Shown: positions 43,550-56,019, numbered from the stretch's first letter. The stretch is DNA of 64,000 nt from Gonapodya prolifera JEL478 (GCA_001574975.1 KQ965769.1:271196-335195), one strand, 5' to 3'. Notes: a model not told the origin generated them from the letters alone. A program made the numbers and translations.

Positions 43550-46500
43550 TCCCGCGATATCGCTTGAGTCGACTGCAAAGGGGGGGAAGAGTTCCGTTTC
43601 GAGGTGAATTTTTCGTCGGACACAACCTCGGCTTCCCCTTCACCACTGACCGCCTGAAACTGAATGAAATCGTCCAATTGCCCTTCCCTGGTATAACTTA
43701 CAACAATTGCGCCTTTTCCCCCGTGGATCCCCGTCAGGTTGACTCCCCCCGTTCCCGTCTTCTTCCTCGGAGGTCAATTTCCGTTTTCGCCTAGCATCTC
43801 TCTTAATCTGGGCTTTGACACGCTCTGTTATAAGCTCGGTAGTCCAAATATACTTTCGGAATTCCTCCTGAGTCAGCGCTCGTGTCGCGGCGTCCTCGAT
43901 TTTCCAACGCATTCCTTGGAAAGACGGGCAATCGCCACGAGCTCCCCTTTCGTCCCACGTATCGTCGCACTCGTGGGGTGATTTACCGCCGAGGCTGACG
44001 TTTGTTCCGGGAAGTCTGGGCAGCCGTCGCGCTGACAAATGAATGGGACTTCCTCGATCCCTTCCAACGGAAGACCAACGCACGGTGGGTGGAACCATCG
44101 CGCGCAGGCATCACATTGGACTAAAGGGCCTTCCCATTCCATTTCATTGGAGCAACAGCGGACTTCCTTGTCATTTTCGGCCAGAATTCGCTTCAAAGCT
44201 GCATCCCGGACCCGCGGCCGTCTCTTCTTTTTCAATCTTTGCTCCTCGTTTCTAGCGTTTTTTCGCAGCTTAGTGTTGCTTCGCTGGGTGATTTTGACCT
44301 GAGCAAGGTCGATAAGCCGCTGACCTTGCAATTCTCCAGATCTTTCGCTGACGTTCCTTAGTTTGACTTCAACAACTTTGAATGCTCATACCATTGCGCG
44401 ATATCAATGGGAGTCTTAAGACAATCAGGTATGTCTCCAACTTTGTGAACAAGCCAGGAGTATGGAAATTCACTAGTTGCCGAGGAAACAGACGAATCCA
44501 GGATGTGCTTCATGAAGGAGACTGCTGCTTTTGCACATTCCTTTCACCGTGCAGTGGGTCATTAATTTTGCATGTTGTGTAGGGTATCCAAAGTTTGTTT
44601 CCATCAGGATCCTTCGTACCAGCAAAGTCTTCACGGAACTCTGAAAGCTCATCTGGAAGCTCTCGCCATTCACCTCTCGCGACGCGATCTTTTATGAGCA
44701 CAGAACGTGTTGCTGTGTCCAGTTGCACAAGCTTGATGCAAGTTGCTGCAGCATCGGAGCTATGCCATATGCCCAATTCTCTCGCTAATCCAACTGAATC
44801 CTGTAAGATGTTAAGTGCATCAAGTTGATGAACTGCCTCATTTGATAATATAGGTACCGTGCCTAAAAGCACTCGTTCTGTCTTCTGATTGTCATGGAAA
44901 ATGGCAAAGCCAGTAAGAATCTTCTTGTCGCATGGACCTCCTCCACCATCACACTCCAAGGCATAAAGTGGCGGTCTCTGTGAAAAAATTGTTGTCAAAG
45001 ACTGCTTATTGTACCTTGCAACAATCTGGCTATGTCGAGAGAGAGTGGCGGCAGAAGGGAATGGTATAAGATCATTGATGTTCAAGCCGTTAACATCAAA
45101 AAACGTTCCAAAAACAGCGTGCACAACTTCGCGAAGTTGGTGAATGTGCAGTCCGTATAATGAGATGAGGCGCTAAACCTCAGCTGCGTATTCCGGGTGA
45201 AAGCGGTGTGAATGTGGGTCGTAGATAGAATGAGGACGGAGGTTTGTAACCTACTCTGATACTGAGAACAGTAGCAAAACTGCATCTTTATTGAGAAATA
45301 CGCACATGGATGGGCTCAAAAGTGTGAACTGCCTTGAAGGTCCCATCCTTCGCACCCTGCCACGACAACTCCTCCTCGACAACCTTCCCATTCAGTTCAT
45401 CCACAAGGCGTCCTCTTTCACGTTCTAGTCGCTCAATCATTTCTCTGGCCGATGAGAGTTCTCTCAGTGCCTCTGACCTCTCATCTCCGACCTCTGAAAG
45501 TCGCTCTGCAACTTTCCCACCCAAGTCACTTCGTTCCTTATAGCGAGACTGTGAAGTGTCGCGAAGTCTTCTTTAGTTCTTTCAAGCTCCAAGTAAGTGA
45601 GGTGAAGCTTCTCGGCAAGATTATCTGGGCAACCAGCATTCAAAAGCTCATACTCCAGAACTTGATTCCTCTCAGAAAGACGAGCAACTTCATTTTCTAA
45701 ATAAGTGCGTTGCAAATTATCACTGGTCGACGCGGAATTAATGGAATGGCGGGTGCGAACAAGTGATACTGAGTTATTCCCTGACGTGGACTGAGAAGAG
45801 ATATTGGTCGCATCAGCTAATGGGGTGCAAGGCCCCAAAAAAGCTTGATGATGAGTTATCTTGGGGGAGTCCAAAGGTGAGTCCCAACCACATTGCAAGT
45901 GGGTAAGAAATGTCTGAGGCATGCCTGATGGTGTGTGGCACCATTGAAGGAGTTAATTCATGGTGCAATGGGTGCGAGCATAGTTTTGGGCGAGCCTTCG
46001 AAACATGGAGGACGAGCGTGTGGTGTTTGTTGCAAATCACAGTACCAGGTGGGGGGCACCGAAGACGTTGCCGCAAATCTCCAGTCACAACATGCATCCG
46101 GGTAGCCTGCGTGCCAGTTTCCTTGCAGTCAGGTAAAATGCAGCTCGGAGGGAGGAGATGTGTCGTGGGATCGGCCATTCCAGAATTCGGGACTGGAGGG
46201 TCATCGCAAGCCGATACAAGCCATCGCAAGAGGCGCAAGAGTTGTCACAAGAGCAGCACCAGTGTCACAGATTTCCAAAGGACTACAGTCAGTTACCATT
46301 GACTACGGTAACCTGCCGGCTAAATCCGAACACTCACGAGAACGTCCTGCTGTGTCCAGTCCACTGATTGTTGAAACAGCAACACAGCAACTTCTCGTAG
46401 TGTGGCGCGATTGCCCTCTTTATTAATTTCTTTGAAATTGAATCTCTGAAGAGAAGTATGGTCCCGGTTCTTCTGAGTGGGATGCCGTTTTGTCTCAGAG

Positions 46501-46640
46501 CCCGACGGCCCCTCCCGACACAAAGAATTGGCAGTGGCGCAGCCATGAAACGGGTAAAGGTCTAGGGATCGCGCAAAAATACAAACAACTATGGGCTCCA
46601 CGAAATTCGCCAAAGCCAAAGCATAATGTCAATGCAATTA
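43550..46640 (-). pseudogene. Decayed multi-part locus with Zn-binding, coiled-coil and PHD-finger parts
   Basis: From 5' to 3' on the minus strand: FNFKEINKEGNRATLREVAV (46560-46390); EICDTGAALVTTLAPLAMAC; a Cys/His-rich block CILPDCKETGTQATRMHVVT with PPGTVICNKHHTLVLHVSKA (46150-45990); a coiled coil LENEVARLSERNQVLEYELL with GDERSEALRELSSAREMIER (45710-45400); PLYALECDGGGGPCDKKILT with DSVGLARELGIWHSSDAAAT (44960-44740), which resembles transposase-derived proteins. Last come a basic region and a PHD-like finger (CCSNEMEWEGPLVQCDACAR WFHPPC, cut, then FICQRDGCPD; 44180-44010) and a tail ending SRDGISCK. Several single-base frame changes, for example at the G6 run near 43744 and near 45535, break it. 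It may be one former gene or two. Domestication of a transposase-like protein with a PHD finger is possible but unproven. Confidence 0.45.
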
Positions 46641-46875
46641 TTGGGAGAATTGTGAAGAGTGGTGGGAAACAGGTGGTTGATTTGCAACACCCTTGATTAT
46701 AAATCCTAGAGTACGAAAAGAGATATGGAAGCCACTGATGCCACAGAATTACGAGATGGCGAAACTTAACGCACCACGCTTGCATACCCTTGGGGGACGG
46801 TAGCTGTTTGGCCAGGCCAATCATCGGCGGAATACGATAAGCCAAATGGGGTAAACAGATAAACAGTTCCCATCC

Positions 46876-48269
46876 ATGAAACAAAACACGACCGAGAGGA
46901 CGGGATGCAGAGACTCAATGACTCGGAAACTTTCGACGATTGACAACTCCATCGCTGGAAAGGTTGCCGTGGTGACCGGCGCAGGTTCGGGACTCGGTCG
47001 GGCCACCGCCCACCTGCTCAGTGATTATGACGTAAAAGTTGCGGTGAGTCAGCAAAACAATTCCGTGGAATCTTCTCGTCTTGATTCCAACGCGTGCGTA
47101 ACAGGCTCTCGACACGAATCTCGACTCCATCAGAACTGTTGTCGGAGAGATCACAGCAGTTTACGGGGAGGGCGCCGCGCATGGATGGAAATGTGACGTT
47201 CGCAGTATGGTGGAAATTCAGGAAATCGTGCAGCAGGTATGTTCCAAGACCTTTATATTTCTGCGGGCTGCAGCGCTCTCAGCTAACGCTGGCGTACGTC
47301 ATCCTTGTCAGATCGCTGAAAGTTTGGCAGGATCGATTTTTTGGTGAACAGCGGTGGGTTGACTTGAATCTCCCCGACGAGCTTTTTCTTGAGCAGCCCA
47401 CCATTCAGCGGGTGTCGGGCTCGCCAGTGCCTCGGTTTCGAAGCGAACCAATGGACCAGTCCCAACTCGGAGAAACGAATTCAATTCCTCATGGACGTAC
47501 GTACGAACTTCGTATTTCAGACCATCTATTTATTACTCAGATTGTTCCATGACCATCTTATCCAGGTCAATGTCACCGGAACCGCCCGAATGATTTCTGC
47601 ATCCACCCCGCACCTCGCCAAAGCTGCCACAGAAGTCGACCGCCCCAGACTTACCAAGACCCCTTGGGTAAATCCTTCTCGTATCATCAACGTGGACAGT
47701 GCTGGGGTTAGTATCATCACAGTTGTATTGATCAAATTTGCTGAAATCTGACTTATCATGATTTAACACGTTCCTGTCCTTCAAGCCCTCTGGCAGTACT
47801 GCTTACGATATCTCAAAACGCGCTGTCATGGGCATCACCCGCTCAGCTTGTATCCGCCTTGGCCCCATGGGGATCGCCGTGAACGCCGTCTGCCCTGTAC
47901 GTTGCATCTAGTTTTTTCACAGCAATAAATAACATCATTACCGCAGGGACCCATTCTTACCCCCTTGACAAAAGCCTACACCAGTCCTTTCATCAACGAA
48001 ATAGCAAAGATCAAACCCAACCGACGCGCGGAACTGCTAGAGGATGAGGCGCAAGGTATCGTCATAATGTGCATGCCGGGAATGAGCGCGATGCACGGGC
48101 ACTTCACTATGGTGGACGGTGGGGTCAATTTGAAGAAATACGGACATGTAAGTTCACAATGGACGGAGCGACCATGAGGAGACATGGATTGGATGCTGAC
48201 CTCCACAACTAAACCCTTAAGACGTATGACTTCGATGCGTTAGAAGCCACGGGAGTGAAGGGGAAGTGA
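46876..48269 (+). CDS. Short-chain dehydrogenase/reductase, second copy type
   Basis: Start at ATG 46876; exons encode KVAVVTGAGSGLGRATAHLL (TGxxxGxG), ALDTNLDSIRTVVGEITAVY, IDFLVNS|AGVGLASASVSK, VNVTGTARMISASTPHLAKA, RIINVDSAG, PSGSTAYDISKRAVMGITRS (catalytic YDISK), MGIAVNAVCP, GPILTPLTKAYTSPFINEIA, GHFTMVDGGVNLKKYGH and the end TYDFDALEATGVKGK with a TGA at 48267. Introns use GTGAGT, GTATGT, GTGGGT, GTTAGT, GTACGT and GTAAGT donors; the junction near 47505 can be drawn in more than one way. The Ser-Tyr-Lys set is present. Same general class as the SDR at 32853, but with an NSAG rather than NNAG motif. Substrate unknown. Confidence 0.8.
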
Positions 48270-48390
48270 CAAACAGACTCGCGAGAGCAAATTTTCGTAT
48301 CACAATGAGGAACTTTGCCGATTGTGAAAACAAAGAAGATATTATATAGCAGTCGTTGAATTTAATTACGTAGTTCGTCCCAGTTACTTT

Positions 48391-49284
48391 TTATAACCCA
48401 GACTGTCCAAGTCCCTCCTTAATCCTCCGCCTCTCTCGTTCGACAATGCAGTCACTCGCCACAAGATGGAACCCATGGCATTTTGCAATCCGCTTGAGCG
48501 CCGCAAAAAACTTCCCAGCTTCACGATTCCGAGATGTCGTCACAATCTTCTCCAATTCAAACAAAAATAAAAGGAATAGGCATGGGGACCTCTCGATGTT
48601 CATGTAATATGGAGAAGTTTTGGGAGGTACGCCGGAAGTTTCCAGAAACGCGGATCCGTCGAATTGTGTCACTGACGGGTAGACATTCCCTTCCAGTATG
48701 CGCGAAAAACCATCTTCTGAAATATGCACAGATGGTATTTGCCGATTGGATACCCATGTCATGAAGTAATTCACGCCGCGTCGCACATTGTCCTCGGTCT
48801 GGACGCTCTCCAATGACCGCATCCCGTAAATCCTGACTTGAGTGATTACTACACGATGTCTCGATGGAGCCCACTGTGGGTACGACGCTGCATAGCCATC
48901 ACGAAATATATCCAATCTGCCCTTCACAACTTGTTCAACCGTCCATTCATCGCTCCCTTCGCCAATAATATCACTCAACCAAAAAGATAGATCCATCCTA
49001 GCTACTGCCCATAACGTCTGACCGGTCCCAGACGTGTCCAAAACAGGAAGCCAACGGTCCGGGCTCTTTTTGAATTCAGTCCTCCCATGAATGCTACAGC
49101 AGTCGAGCGTGACGCTGCATTCCACGACGGGAGTATCGCCAATAAAAGGGATTGACGAGACCGTGGCAGAGAAGCGACGAGAGAGGCGAAGAATACGGCA
49201 GTAAACTGTCGACGGGGGAAGGAATCGAATGATTCTGGAGAGAACTTCCGCGGGGAGAGTGTCTATCGCAAGACAGTGGTCCAT
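48391..49284 (-). CDS. F-box protein, single exon
   Basis: ATG at 49284 gives a 297-aa single-exon protein. The F-box lies at residues about 8-45 (IDTLPAEVLSRIIRFLPPST, then RILRLSRRFSATVSSIPF). The rest has no recognised repeat but contains TLWAVARMDLSFWLSDIIGE and RRGVNYFMTWVSNRQIPSVH, which align with the decayed paralogue at 38133-39403. The family would recruit substrates to an SCF ubiquitin ligase through Skp1. It is convergent with the SDR gene, whose stop is 120 bp away. Confidence 0.75.
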   Translation of the reverse strand: MDHCLAIDTLPAEVLSRIIRFLPPSTVYCRILRLSRRFSATVSSIPFIGDTPVVECSVTLDCCSIHGRTEFKKSPDRWLPVLDTSGTGQTLWAVARMDLSFWLSDIIGEGSDEWTVEQVVKGRLDIFRDGYAASYPQWAPSRHRVVITQVRIYGMRSLESVQTEDNVRRGVNYFMTWVSNRQIPSVHISEDGFSRILEGNVYPSVTQFDGSAFLETSGVPPKTSPYYMNIERSPCLFLLFLFELEKIVTTSRNREAGKFFAALKRIAKCHGFHLVASDCIVERERRRIKEGLGQSGL

Positions 49285-49726
49285 TTGAGAGGTCACAGAG
49301 TCCCTGGAGTGGCAATAGACAGGGAGAAATACGTGCAGGTGCGTGCTGTGGCCGTCGACGGACCAACCAAACAGATGTCTGTTTTGTGGTTGAGTTGATT
49401 GAAGCTAGTACCACGCGCAGTTACAAGTAAGGTTTTGATGAGACTCGGACGAATTCAACGAATTTTATGGGCAAACTAGCTATCAATTCTTTTATTGCCA
49501 CTATATAGAGTGGAATAATAAGCACTAAATACTGGGGGGGATGTGTACAAAATTCCTGGCACTGCAGCACGAAGCTGCAACGCCAACGCCACCTGCCATC
49601 CCGTCCATTCCATCGTCCCCTTGCGCGTTGGCCCCTCTCCGCTCAGACATCCCTCTGCAGCTCACTCGCTGCTCTCCAATCCCTTGACCCCCTTAAGCCT
49701 CCCGTGCCGCAACAACCCCGAGTCCA
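49285..49726. other. Intergenic between divergent genes
   Basis: About 440 bp promoter region of the F-box and AP-2 mu genes. Nothing else seen. Confidence 0.5.
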
Positions 49727-52043
49727 ATGATCTCCGCATTCTTCATTTTCAACGCCAAAGGAGAGGTCTTGATTTCTAGACTGTTTCGGCACGACATTAA
49801 GTGAGTCGATGGAATTGAAAGTGGGAGGAGGGCGGCTTCAGAAGTGGTCGTTGGCATTGAGAGTTCACCTTGATTGCGGCTTGACACGGCGCGCACGCTC
49901 CGAGCGTCGTTTCACGAAGGCATAGTGCGGAATAAGTCTTCGAGCTCCGTGTGGCTTTGGTGACATGTATCCGGAGAGCGCAAGGATTAAAGAGACTGGG
50001 TCAACATTCTAGCAAGCATATAAAATTGCAAGAGGACGTGTATCTGGCGCGGAGGGCTCGCTCGTGTACACTAAAAGGGCTCGAGCATAATTATTATATT
50101 GAACGGACGCATCTCTTGATGCCATACCCTGGATGGGTTCTCGCTCGACCCGTATTTGGCATCCGGCCAACTCACATATTCCTATCAGACGCTCAGTTGC
50201 CGACCTCTTCCGCGTCCACGTGATTGCCGACTCCTCCAACAAATCCCCCATCACGACACTCGGCGCCACGTCCTTCCTCCATGTCCGACACGAGAATCTA
50301 TACGTTGTCGCCGTAACCAGGGGAAACGCTAACGCGGCGCTTGTGTTTGAGTATCTCTACCGGTGAGTCTTACACTTGACAAGGGGCACGACGCAAAGGG
50401 CGGGAGGGAAGAGGAGAAAGTTGCAAGGAACTCCTCGAATGCGCGACGTCACGCAACGTGAGGTTTCGACTCTAACCCGCGTCCCCCTTTGGCGGCATGC
50501 TACAACCCTCTCTCACTCTCGCTCCCAGATTTGTGACGCTGTGTCGCCAGTACTTCGGTCTCCTCGACGACTCCACCGTCAAGGCCAACTTCGTCCTCAT
50601 CTACGAACTGCTGGACGAGGTCGTGGACTTCGGGCTTCCCCAATCCACGGACCACCAGACCCTCTCCCTCTACATAACAACCGAAAGCATCCGGAGCGAG
50701 AGGGCCGTGCTTGAGGACGCCAAGCAGATCACGCTGCAAGCGACGGGGGCGATTAGTTGGAGAAGACCCGACATTCGGTACAGGAAGAACGAGGCGTTTG
50801 TGGACGTAATCGAGGGAGTGAATCTGTTGATGAGCACCAAGGGTGAGTGATCCCGGCGTTCTGGTGAATCAAATTCTACCTCCAATGAAACTTACATTCC
50901 CGGAACCCACATCAATGAATTCCACCTCGATGCCTCGACGTTACCAGGAACCATCCTCCGCTCGGACGTCTCCGGCCAAATCCTCATGCGTGCCTACCTC
51001 TCCGGCATGCCCGAATGCAAACTCGGAATCAACGACCGCCTTCTCCTGGACCGAGACGCTCACCCGGGGGGCGCCGAGCGAGCCGTAGCGGAGCGGCAGC
51101 GGAGGGGGCAAGGCAGCGGAGGCGTGGAGCTGGACGACGTGCAGTTCCATCAGTGTGTCAGGCTGGGAAGGTTCGATAGCGATCGGACCATCAGTTTCGT
51201 GCCTCCGGATGGGGAGTTTGAGTTGATGCGGTGAGTCAGCCCTCTTGAATCTGTGGGGCGGGTGATAACGCAGACTAACGCTCTTCGGCTCGACACCACG
51301 GCGCTTTCCTCATGATCCTGGCCGGAATCCGACCACCAGCTACCGCACCACCGACTCCATCTCCCTCCCCTTCCGGGTGACTCCGCACTTCTCGCAGTCC
51401 TCGACGACCTCGGCCGAGTACCGCGTGCACGTCCGGTCCATGTTCTCGCCAAAGGTTTTCGCACAGAACGTGGTCGTCAAGGTACCCACGCCGACCAACA
51501 CCGCTAACGTCAAAGTCGTTGTGGGAGGTGGAAAGGCCAAGTACGTGGGTGCTGAGAACTGCGTGGTGTGGAAGTGAGTACCGCCAGCCGCCCTCTCAAT
51601 TCTACCAGAAATCATTCGAACACCCACCCGCTACCAGAATCGCCCGCTTCCCTGGCGCGACCGACCTCGTTCTCACCTTCTCCTGCGAGCTGTCCCACAC
51701 CACGGCGGGCAAATCCGGCAAAGCGTGGTCTCGCCCGCCCATCTCGATGGATTTCCAGGTGCTCATGTACACGGCAAGTGGGCTTTTGGTTCGGTTCTTG
51801 AAGGTCTTCGAGAAGGGGAGCTATGAAAGCGTGAAGGTGTGTTGGTCAGATACGTTGCGGTAGGGAATCTGGGTATGAAATAATGTTTCACTCGCGTTCG
51901 ATTGCGGATCGGCATTACCGGTTCCTTCGCGGACTACGCCCTAACCTTCCACCCCACCACGTCAGTGGGTCCGCTACATGACGAAGGCGGCCTCGTATCA
52001 GATCCGCGTGAGTTCACGTTCACGTTTTAGTTTATTGTGCTAG
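49727..52043 (+). CDS. AP2M1: AP-2 clathrin adaptor complex subunit mu
   Basis: Seven exons (49727-49800, 50189-50362, 50529-50842, 50948-51230, 51340-51573, 51638-51836, 51966-52043), all in phase, give about 451 aa. The start MISAFFIFNAKGEVLISRLF is specific for AP-2 mu. The longin part continues with SFLHVRHENLYVVAVTRGNA and FVTLCRQYFGLLDDSTVKAN. The linker leads to the MHD (WRRPDIRYRKNEAFVDVIEG, ILMRAYLSGMPECKLGINDR, FHQCVRLGRFDSDRTISFVP PDGEFELMR, cut here), VKVPTPTNTANVKVVVGGGK and WVRYMTKAASYQIR. An insertion of about 20 Arg/Gly/Ala residues (AHPGGAERAVAERQRRGQGS) sits before ELDDVQFH, and the C-terminus runs 11 residues past QIR. The subunit binds YxxPhi cargo in clathrin endocytosis. 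Confidence 0.93.
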
Positions 52044-52320
52044 TCGATCCTCTTACGTACTGTTCACAACACCGATCTAGTTTTAACGATCCGTTGTGCT
52101 GCACTCCCAATTGAGGGTCATCGGGTACGATTTTCTCCTGCTAGCGCCGTATTATTGTACTGAATATACCCCCTCCGCACTCTGTTCTTGAGAAGCTCCT
52201 TTCTTCGTGAGACGTGAAAGTAGAAGAATTGTTGCTTAGTTGACCACGTTTCATGGAGAAACATCTGATCTCAATACCATTTCAAACACAACACTCGCCC
52301 AACGAGACCTGCCGCTCGGA

Positions 52321-52886
52321 ATGATCGGAATGATACGCTTTGATGAGCTTCCACCAGAGGTGCTCGTGCTGATTGGGCGTTTCCTTCCTGATCGTCTTGG
52401 GCTTCCCTTCAATCGTGACGAACTGCTTCTTCAATGTGGCGTCAATCCCCGCGAAAACAGTAGAGTCATAACAGGAGCGGCAAAAGGGAGAGTGTCGATA
52501 TCCTGCGATTGCTGCTGGAATAAGGCGCAGATGTCGATGCAGCAAACGGCGCGCCCTTACGAGGAGCACTTCAGAGTAAGAAAATAGAAAGCGCTCTGCT
52601 ATTGCTTCTCTGGAGAGCGAATCCATCTTTCTTTGAGAGGAACAGTCGATCGGTTTTGGATATGGCAGTTGAACTTGGAGAGTATGACATCATTGAATGC
52701 GTACTACTCAAATCGGGTTCGGTAGAGGTCGACGCCGATAACGGGGCAGCACTCCGTAGGGCTGCTTCATCAGGTCAAACGGAGGTTGTCCGTATGTTTC
52801 TTGAACATGGAGCCGACCCAAACTGCGGCGATGGAATTGCATTTCATTTTGCCAGGATGTCGGGCTATGGTCATCAACAGCTATGA
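52321..52886 (+). pseudogene. F-box plus ankyrin-repeat pseudogene
   Basis: ATG at 52321 opens MIGMIRFDELPPEVLVLIGR, an F-box-like start. Around 52490 the reading passes by a one-base shift into ankyrin repeats (ESVDILRLLLE, then a TAA, then GADVDAANGAPLRGALQSKK, then ESALLLLLWRANPSFFERNS, MAVELGEYDIIECVLLKSGS, GQTEVVRMFLEHGADPNCGD). It ends abruptly after another partial repeat. The TAA replaces the residue normally between LLLE and GADV. It belongs to the same family as the 13563 fragment. Confidence 0.7.
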
Positions 52887-53072
52887 TCAAATGGACTTTT
52901 GATTGAGCAAATAGTAGCGCGTAAAACGAGCATTTTGTATGTACAACAATAAGCGCTGCCATTGACGTGAATGGGCGGTTAGGATTCGTATTCACGCCGT
53001 CCCTCAAGGTTTAACTCAGCTGTCGATTGGCTACCTCCACGTTTTTCTCGCATAAATTAGCCACAAAATCGC

Positions 53073-55391
53073 TTGACTGTCCGCGTTGCTATCAATCGAT
53101 CGAGCAACCTCGTCTCCCTTTGCATCTTCCCAAATCCGAACTTGATTACAATCCCCGTCCGATCACACCCCCTGCACGCACACAGCTGCACTCCTGTCAG
53201 TCTTCTCACCAACAGGCAGCGTTTTCCGCGCGCCACGGCCCTGCGACGCCCGCAGCACACTGCCCCCGTTGCCCCCAACAATCCTCAATATGTCCAAATC
53301 GGGACAAAGTGCGAACAAACTCCAGTTGTTACCCCAGCGTGCCCAGGCGCGCGTCCGATCGCTCCGCAAGGGTCAGCTGCCTGTGTGGAGATTGAGGGAA
53401 AACTCTGCCATCGCTGTTGGGATACCGCTGTGGAGGACAGACACGGCTCATCGGCGCCGTCACCCGGGGCCACGGCACACCTCACCAGGGACACATCGTG
53501 CACACAGACACGCAGCACCACTCGGCTCCACCGCGGAACTCGCACATCGACCGCGGCCTGCTGTCATCGCACGCCTCCGCGCATCCAATCCCTCTCCCAC
53601 ACGCACTGCGCCTATCACGGCCCGCCTCCCACCAAATGCGTGGTTTCTCATCCACGCCACATTCCGACTCGCCCACCCACGTCCGCGGCCGCTCACCTGC
53701 CATGCACAGACGCGATAAGGAGGGCAGAACAAGGTACGCTCTTGTCCCGCGTTCACCCTCAACAAAACGCGAGGCACAGACACCTCGCGTGACTCATCGC
53801 CTCTGACACCACGTCGCCCAAAAGCTCGCCCACCCGCGGTGCAGACACCGACGCCCCACCGCCCCCGCCGCCCCCGTCTCCGTCTCCGCCCGCAGCTGCA
53901 CCACCCCCGACCGCTGCTGCACCAGGTGCAGGCGCGGGTGCGCCACCGCCTCCTCCTCCTTCGTCAATTCCGCAGGGTGGCGACGACGCATCGATATCGC
54001 CACCTTCTCCACTTGGCGCTCCACCCGCCGGAGCCGCATTTGCATCTGCATATGCTCCCACGGCCACGTTCGCAGTCTCAGTTGGCATTGGCACTGTGCC
54101 CGGCCCGAGCCCTGGCTCATCCCTCGACTCAACTCTTGCAAAGGACGTCACACCACCGACACCTACCGGTCCCAACCTCGGTAGCGCCCCTTCCCCACCT
54201 GCAGCTGGTGCACAACTCGGCGGACAAGGAGGCCGCGCTCCATCGTCAACCACTCCCGCTCCTCCAGGTGCAGGCGGCGCTGCTGCCCCTCCCACCGGCC
54301 CTGGCACCAACGACGGCAGTGGCGCGCTTCCACCACCCCTCTCCTCATCAACCCCACTCTCCACCGCCCCCTCCATCCCGCCACTTCCCGCCCTCATCGC
54401 CGCATCGTTGTCGCTCTTTGTGCTGTTCATCATTGGGACGTTGGTTGCGAGGAGAGTGAAGAGTCGTAGACGACGGGCAAAGGCATCGTCGGCATCGGAG
54501 TTGGGGTCGTCTCACACCCCAGGCACACGACAAGCACCCGCGTCCAGCGCAAGCGCGAGTGCAAGTGCGAGCGCATGGCCGGCCGCGAAAAGGGTCTTGT
54601 CTATGCCCCGCTCCATCCCCGTTCCTGGAAAGCGATGGGTCGGGGGCTGGGGCTCGGCTGCTCCTGCCACGTCGTTTGCCTCACCGACACCGACTCCGCG
54701 CACGTCGGGTCTCAGACCCGCCTCGGCTGCGTCAATGGTACAGGCGACGACGATCACAGTGGGCGGCGGCGGGGCGAGGAAGGCGATGGTTGGGTTCGGC
54801 GGGGGAGCCCCCGGAACAGCGACTGCAGTACCACCGGCCAAAGCGCGGCCCGTGAGCGCGGTCTCGATCTCGGGCCCTTCACCACTCGCACCAGCACCGC
54901 AACTTTCCTCTTCCTCGTCACCTCCCGGTGCGCCTTCAACTTCCGGATCACCAATGCCGCCGCCGACGCCACCCGTTCTCCCCATCATATCCCTAACGCT
55001 CCCGGCACTACCCCCACCCACGGCCGTCGCAGACCACCACCGCCGCTCCGTCGACGCTGGCGACCCAACCGGTGACGGTGGTGCAGGGGCAGGTGGGGGA
55101 CCCGCGACGCCCGACTCGTGGTCGACGTACTCTGCACCCCAAACTCTCCCCCGTGGAGCCGGCACAATCACCCGGGACCCTGGGACGCTCACGCGGGAGT
55201 CACTTGTCGGAACTGGAACACTGAGCCTCACGAGGACCGTGACGAGGGAGAGGGAGCCGCTAAGTTGGGACATGGAAGGGACATCGAGTTTCGAGACGGG
55301 CAGGGAGGCCGGGGAGGAAGAAGGTGTGGTGAGATCGGCGGAGGCGAGTGTGGGGAGGCGGCGCAAGGTGCCGAGAGGGAGGACGGGGTGA
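53073..55391 (+). CDS. Single-pass membrane protein: Cys-rich ectodomain, Pro-rich stalk, Ser-rich tail
   Basis: Exon 1 runs from about 53073 (true start not found; no ATG opens this frame) to 53733. The last exon is 53845-55391, joined by a GTACGC donor and GCAG acceptor in frame. The first part has regularly placed Cys (TKCEQTPVVTPACPG, SAACVEIEGKLCHRCWDT, AACCHRTPPRI, THCAYHGPPPTKC). A Pro/Ala/Ser stalk is followed by a membrane segment (PALIAASLSLFVLFIIGTLV) with a stop-transfer ARRVKSRRRRAK. About 300 Ser/Pro/Thr-rich residues follow, including TLTRESLVGTGTLSLTRTVT. The layout is like fungal surface sensors (WSC/Msb2-like), but no WSC domain is seen. A 5' exon with the signal peptide is presumably missing from this model. 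Confidence 0.55.
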
Positions 55392-56019
55392 TGGGGTGAG
55401 GTCGGGTGGTGGGATGATATCATGGGTTGACGAGTGACGGCCAACGAGTCGGGTCTGGTGGATGAGGAGTGATCGGGGCGGCGAGGCAGAGGAGCACATG
55501 TGTGAATTGTGAGACTTACACTTTGGATTTGCAAAGCACGACCACGTGGGCGCTTCGCGTACAGCGACGACGTGCACTGATACGAACGAATGGACTTTTG
55601 GGGGTGGGCACTGCAGATGGAATTGGCGAATAGGCACAGAGGGATATTTATGGAAGCAAGGGCTTTTTGCATTATTATTATTGTAATGGGTTAGGGTTGC
55701 TTTCACATGGGGTACGTCATTTTCTATTCGACCAGAAGGTAAATCAAAGAAGGGGGCATGTTTCGAGCAGCAGCAGTGCGACGATTCCGACCCGCGCTTG
55801 CAGAATCGCCAGCGCCAGCGAACTCTCGCAGTTCTCCGAGTCTTTGCGCCACTCGAATCCGCCGTGTCCGACGTCCACTTTGGCCCGCAGCGTCACCCTC
55901 TTCTGCGTGGCGGCTGAATAATAATATACACAACTAATATACATGAGCATCCATCACGAACAGTTACACCACCAAACGTGCAAGCGGAGACAACGAAAGC
56001 TGGTGTAAAGTAAAAATAC
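55392..56019. other. Intergenic with a small GC-rich island
   Basis: A GC-rich block at about 55770-55915 is open on both strands (plus: TIPTRACRIASASELSQFSE; minus: FEWRKDSENCESSLALAILQ) between AT-richer flanks. It could be an isolated exon fragment, but nothing supports a full gene. Confidence 0.35.

Noticed and set aside
49801-50188. Long first intron of AP-2 mu with GCTCCGAGCGTC and GCGCGGAGGGCTCGC
   Set aside because: A possible very old copy of the repeat, but block order is not kept, so it was not called.
51060-51115. GAGCGAGCC...GGAGCGGCAGCGG resembling the intronic repeat
   Set aside because: It lies in an AP-2 mu exon, lacks the CCGAGGCC and GACCGAGG blocks and reads in frame, so it is not counted as a family copy.
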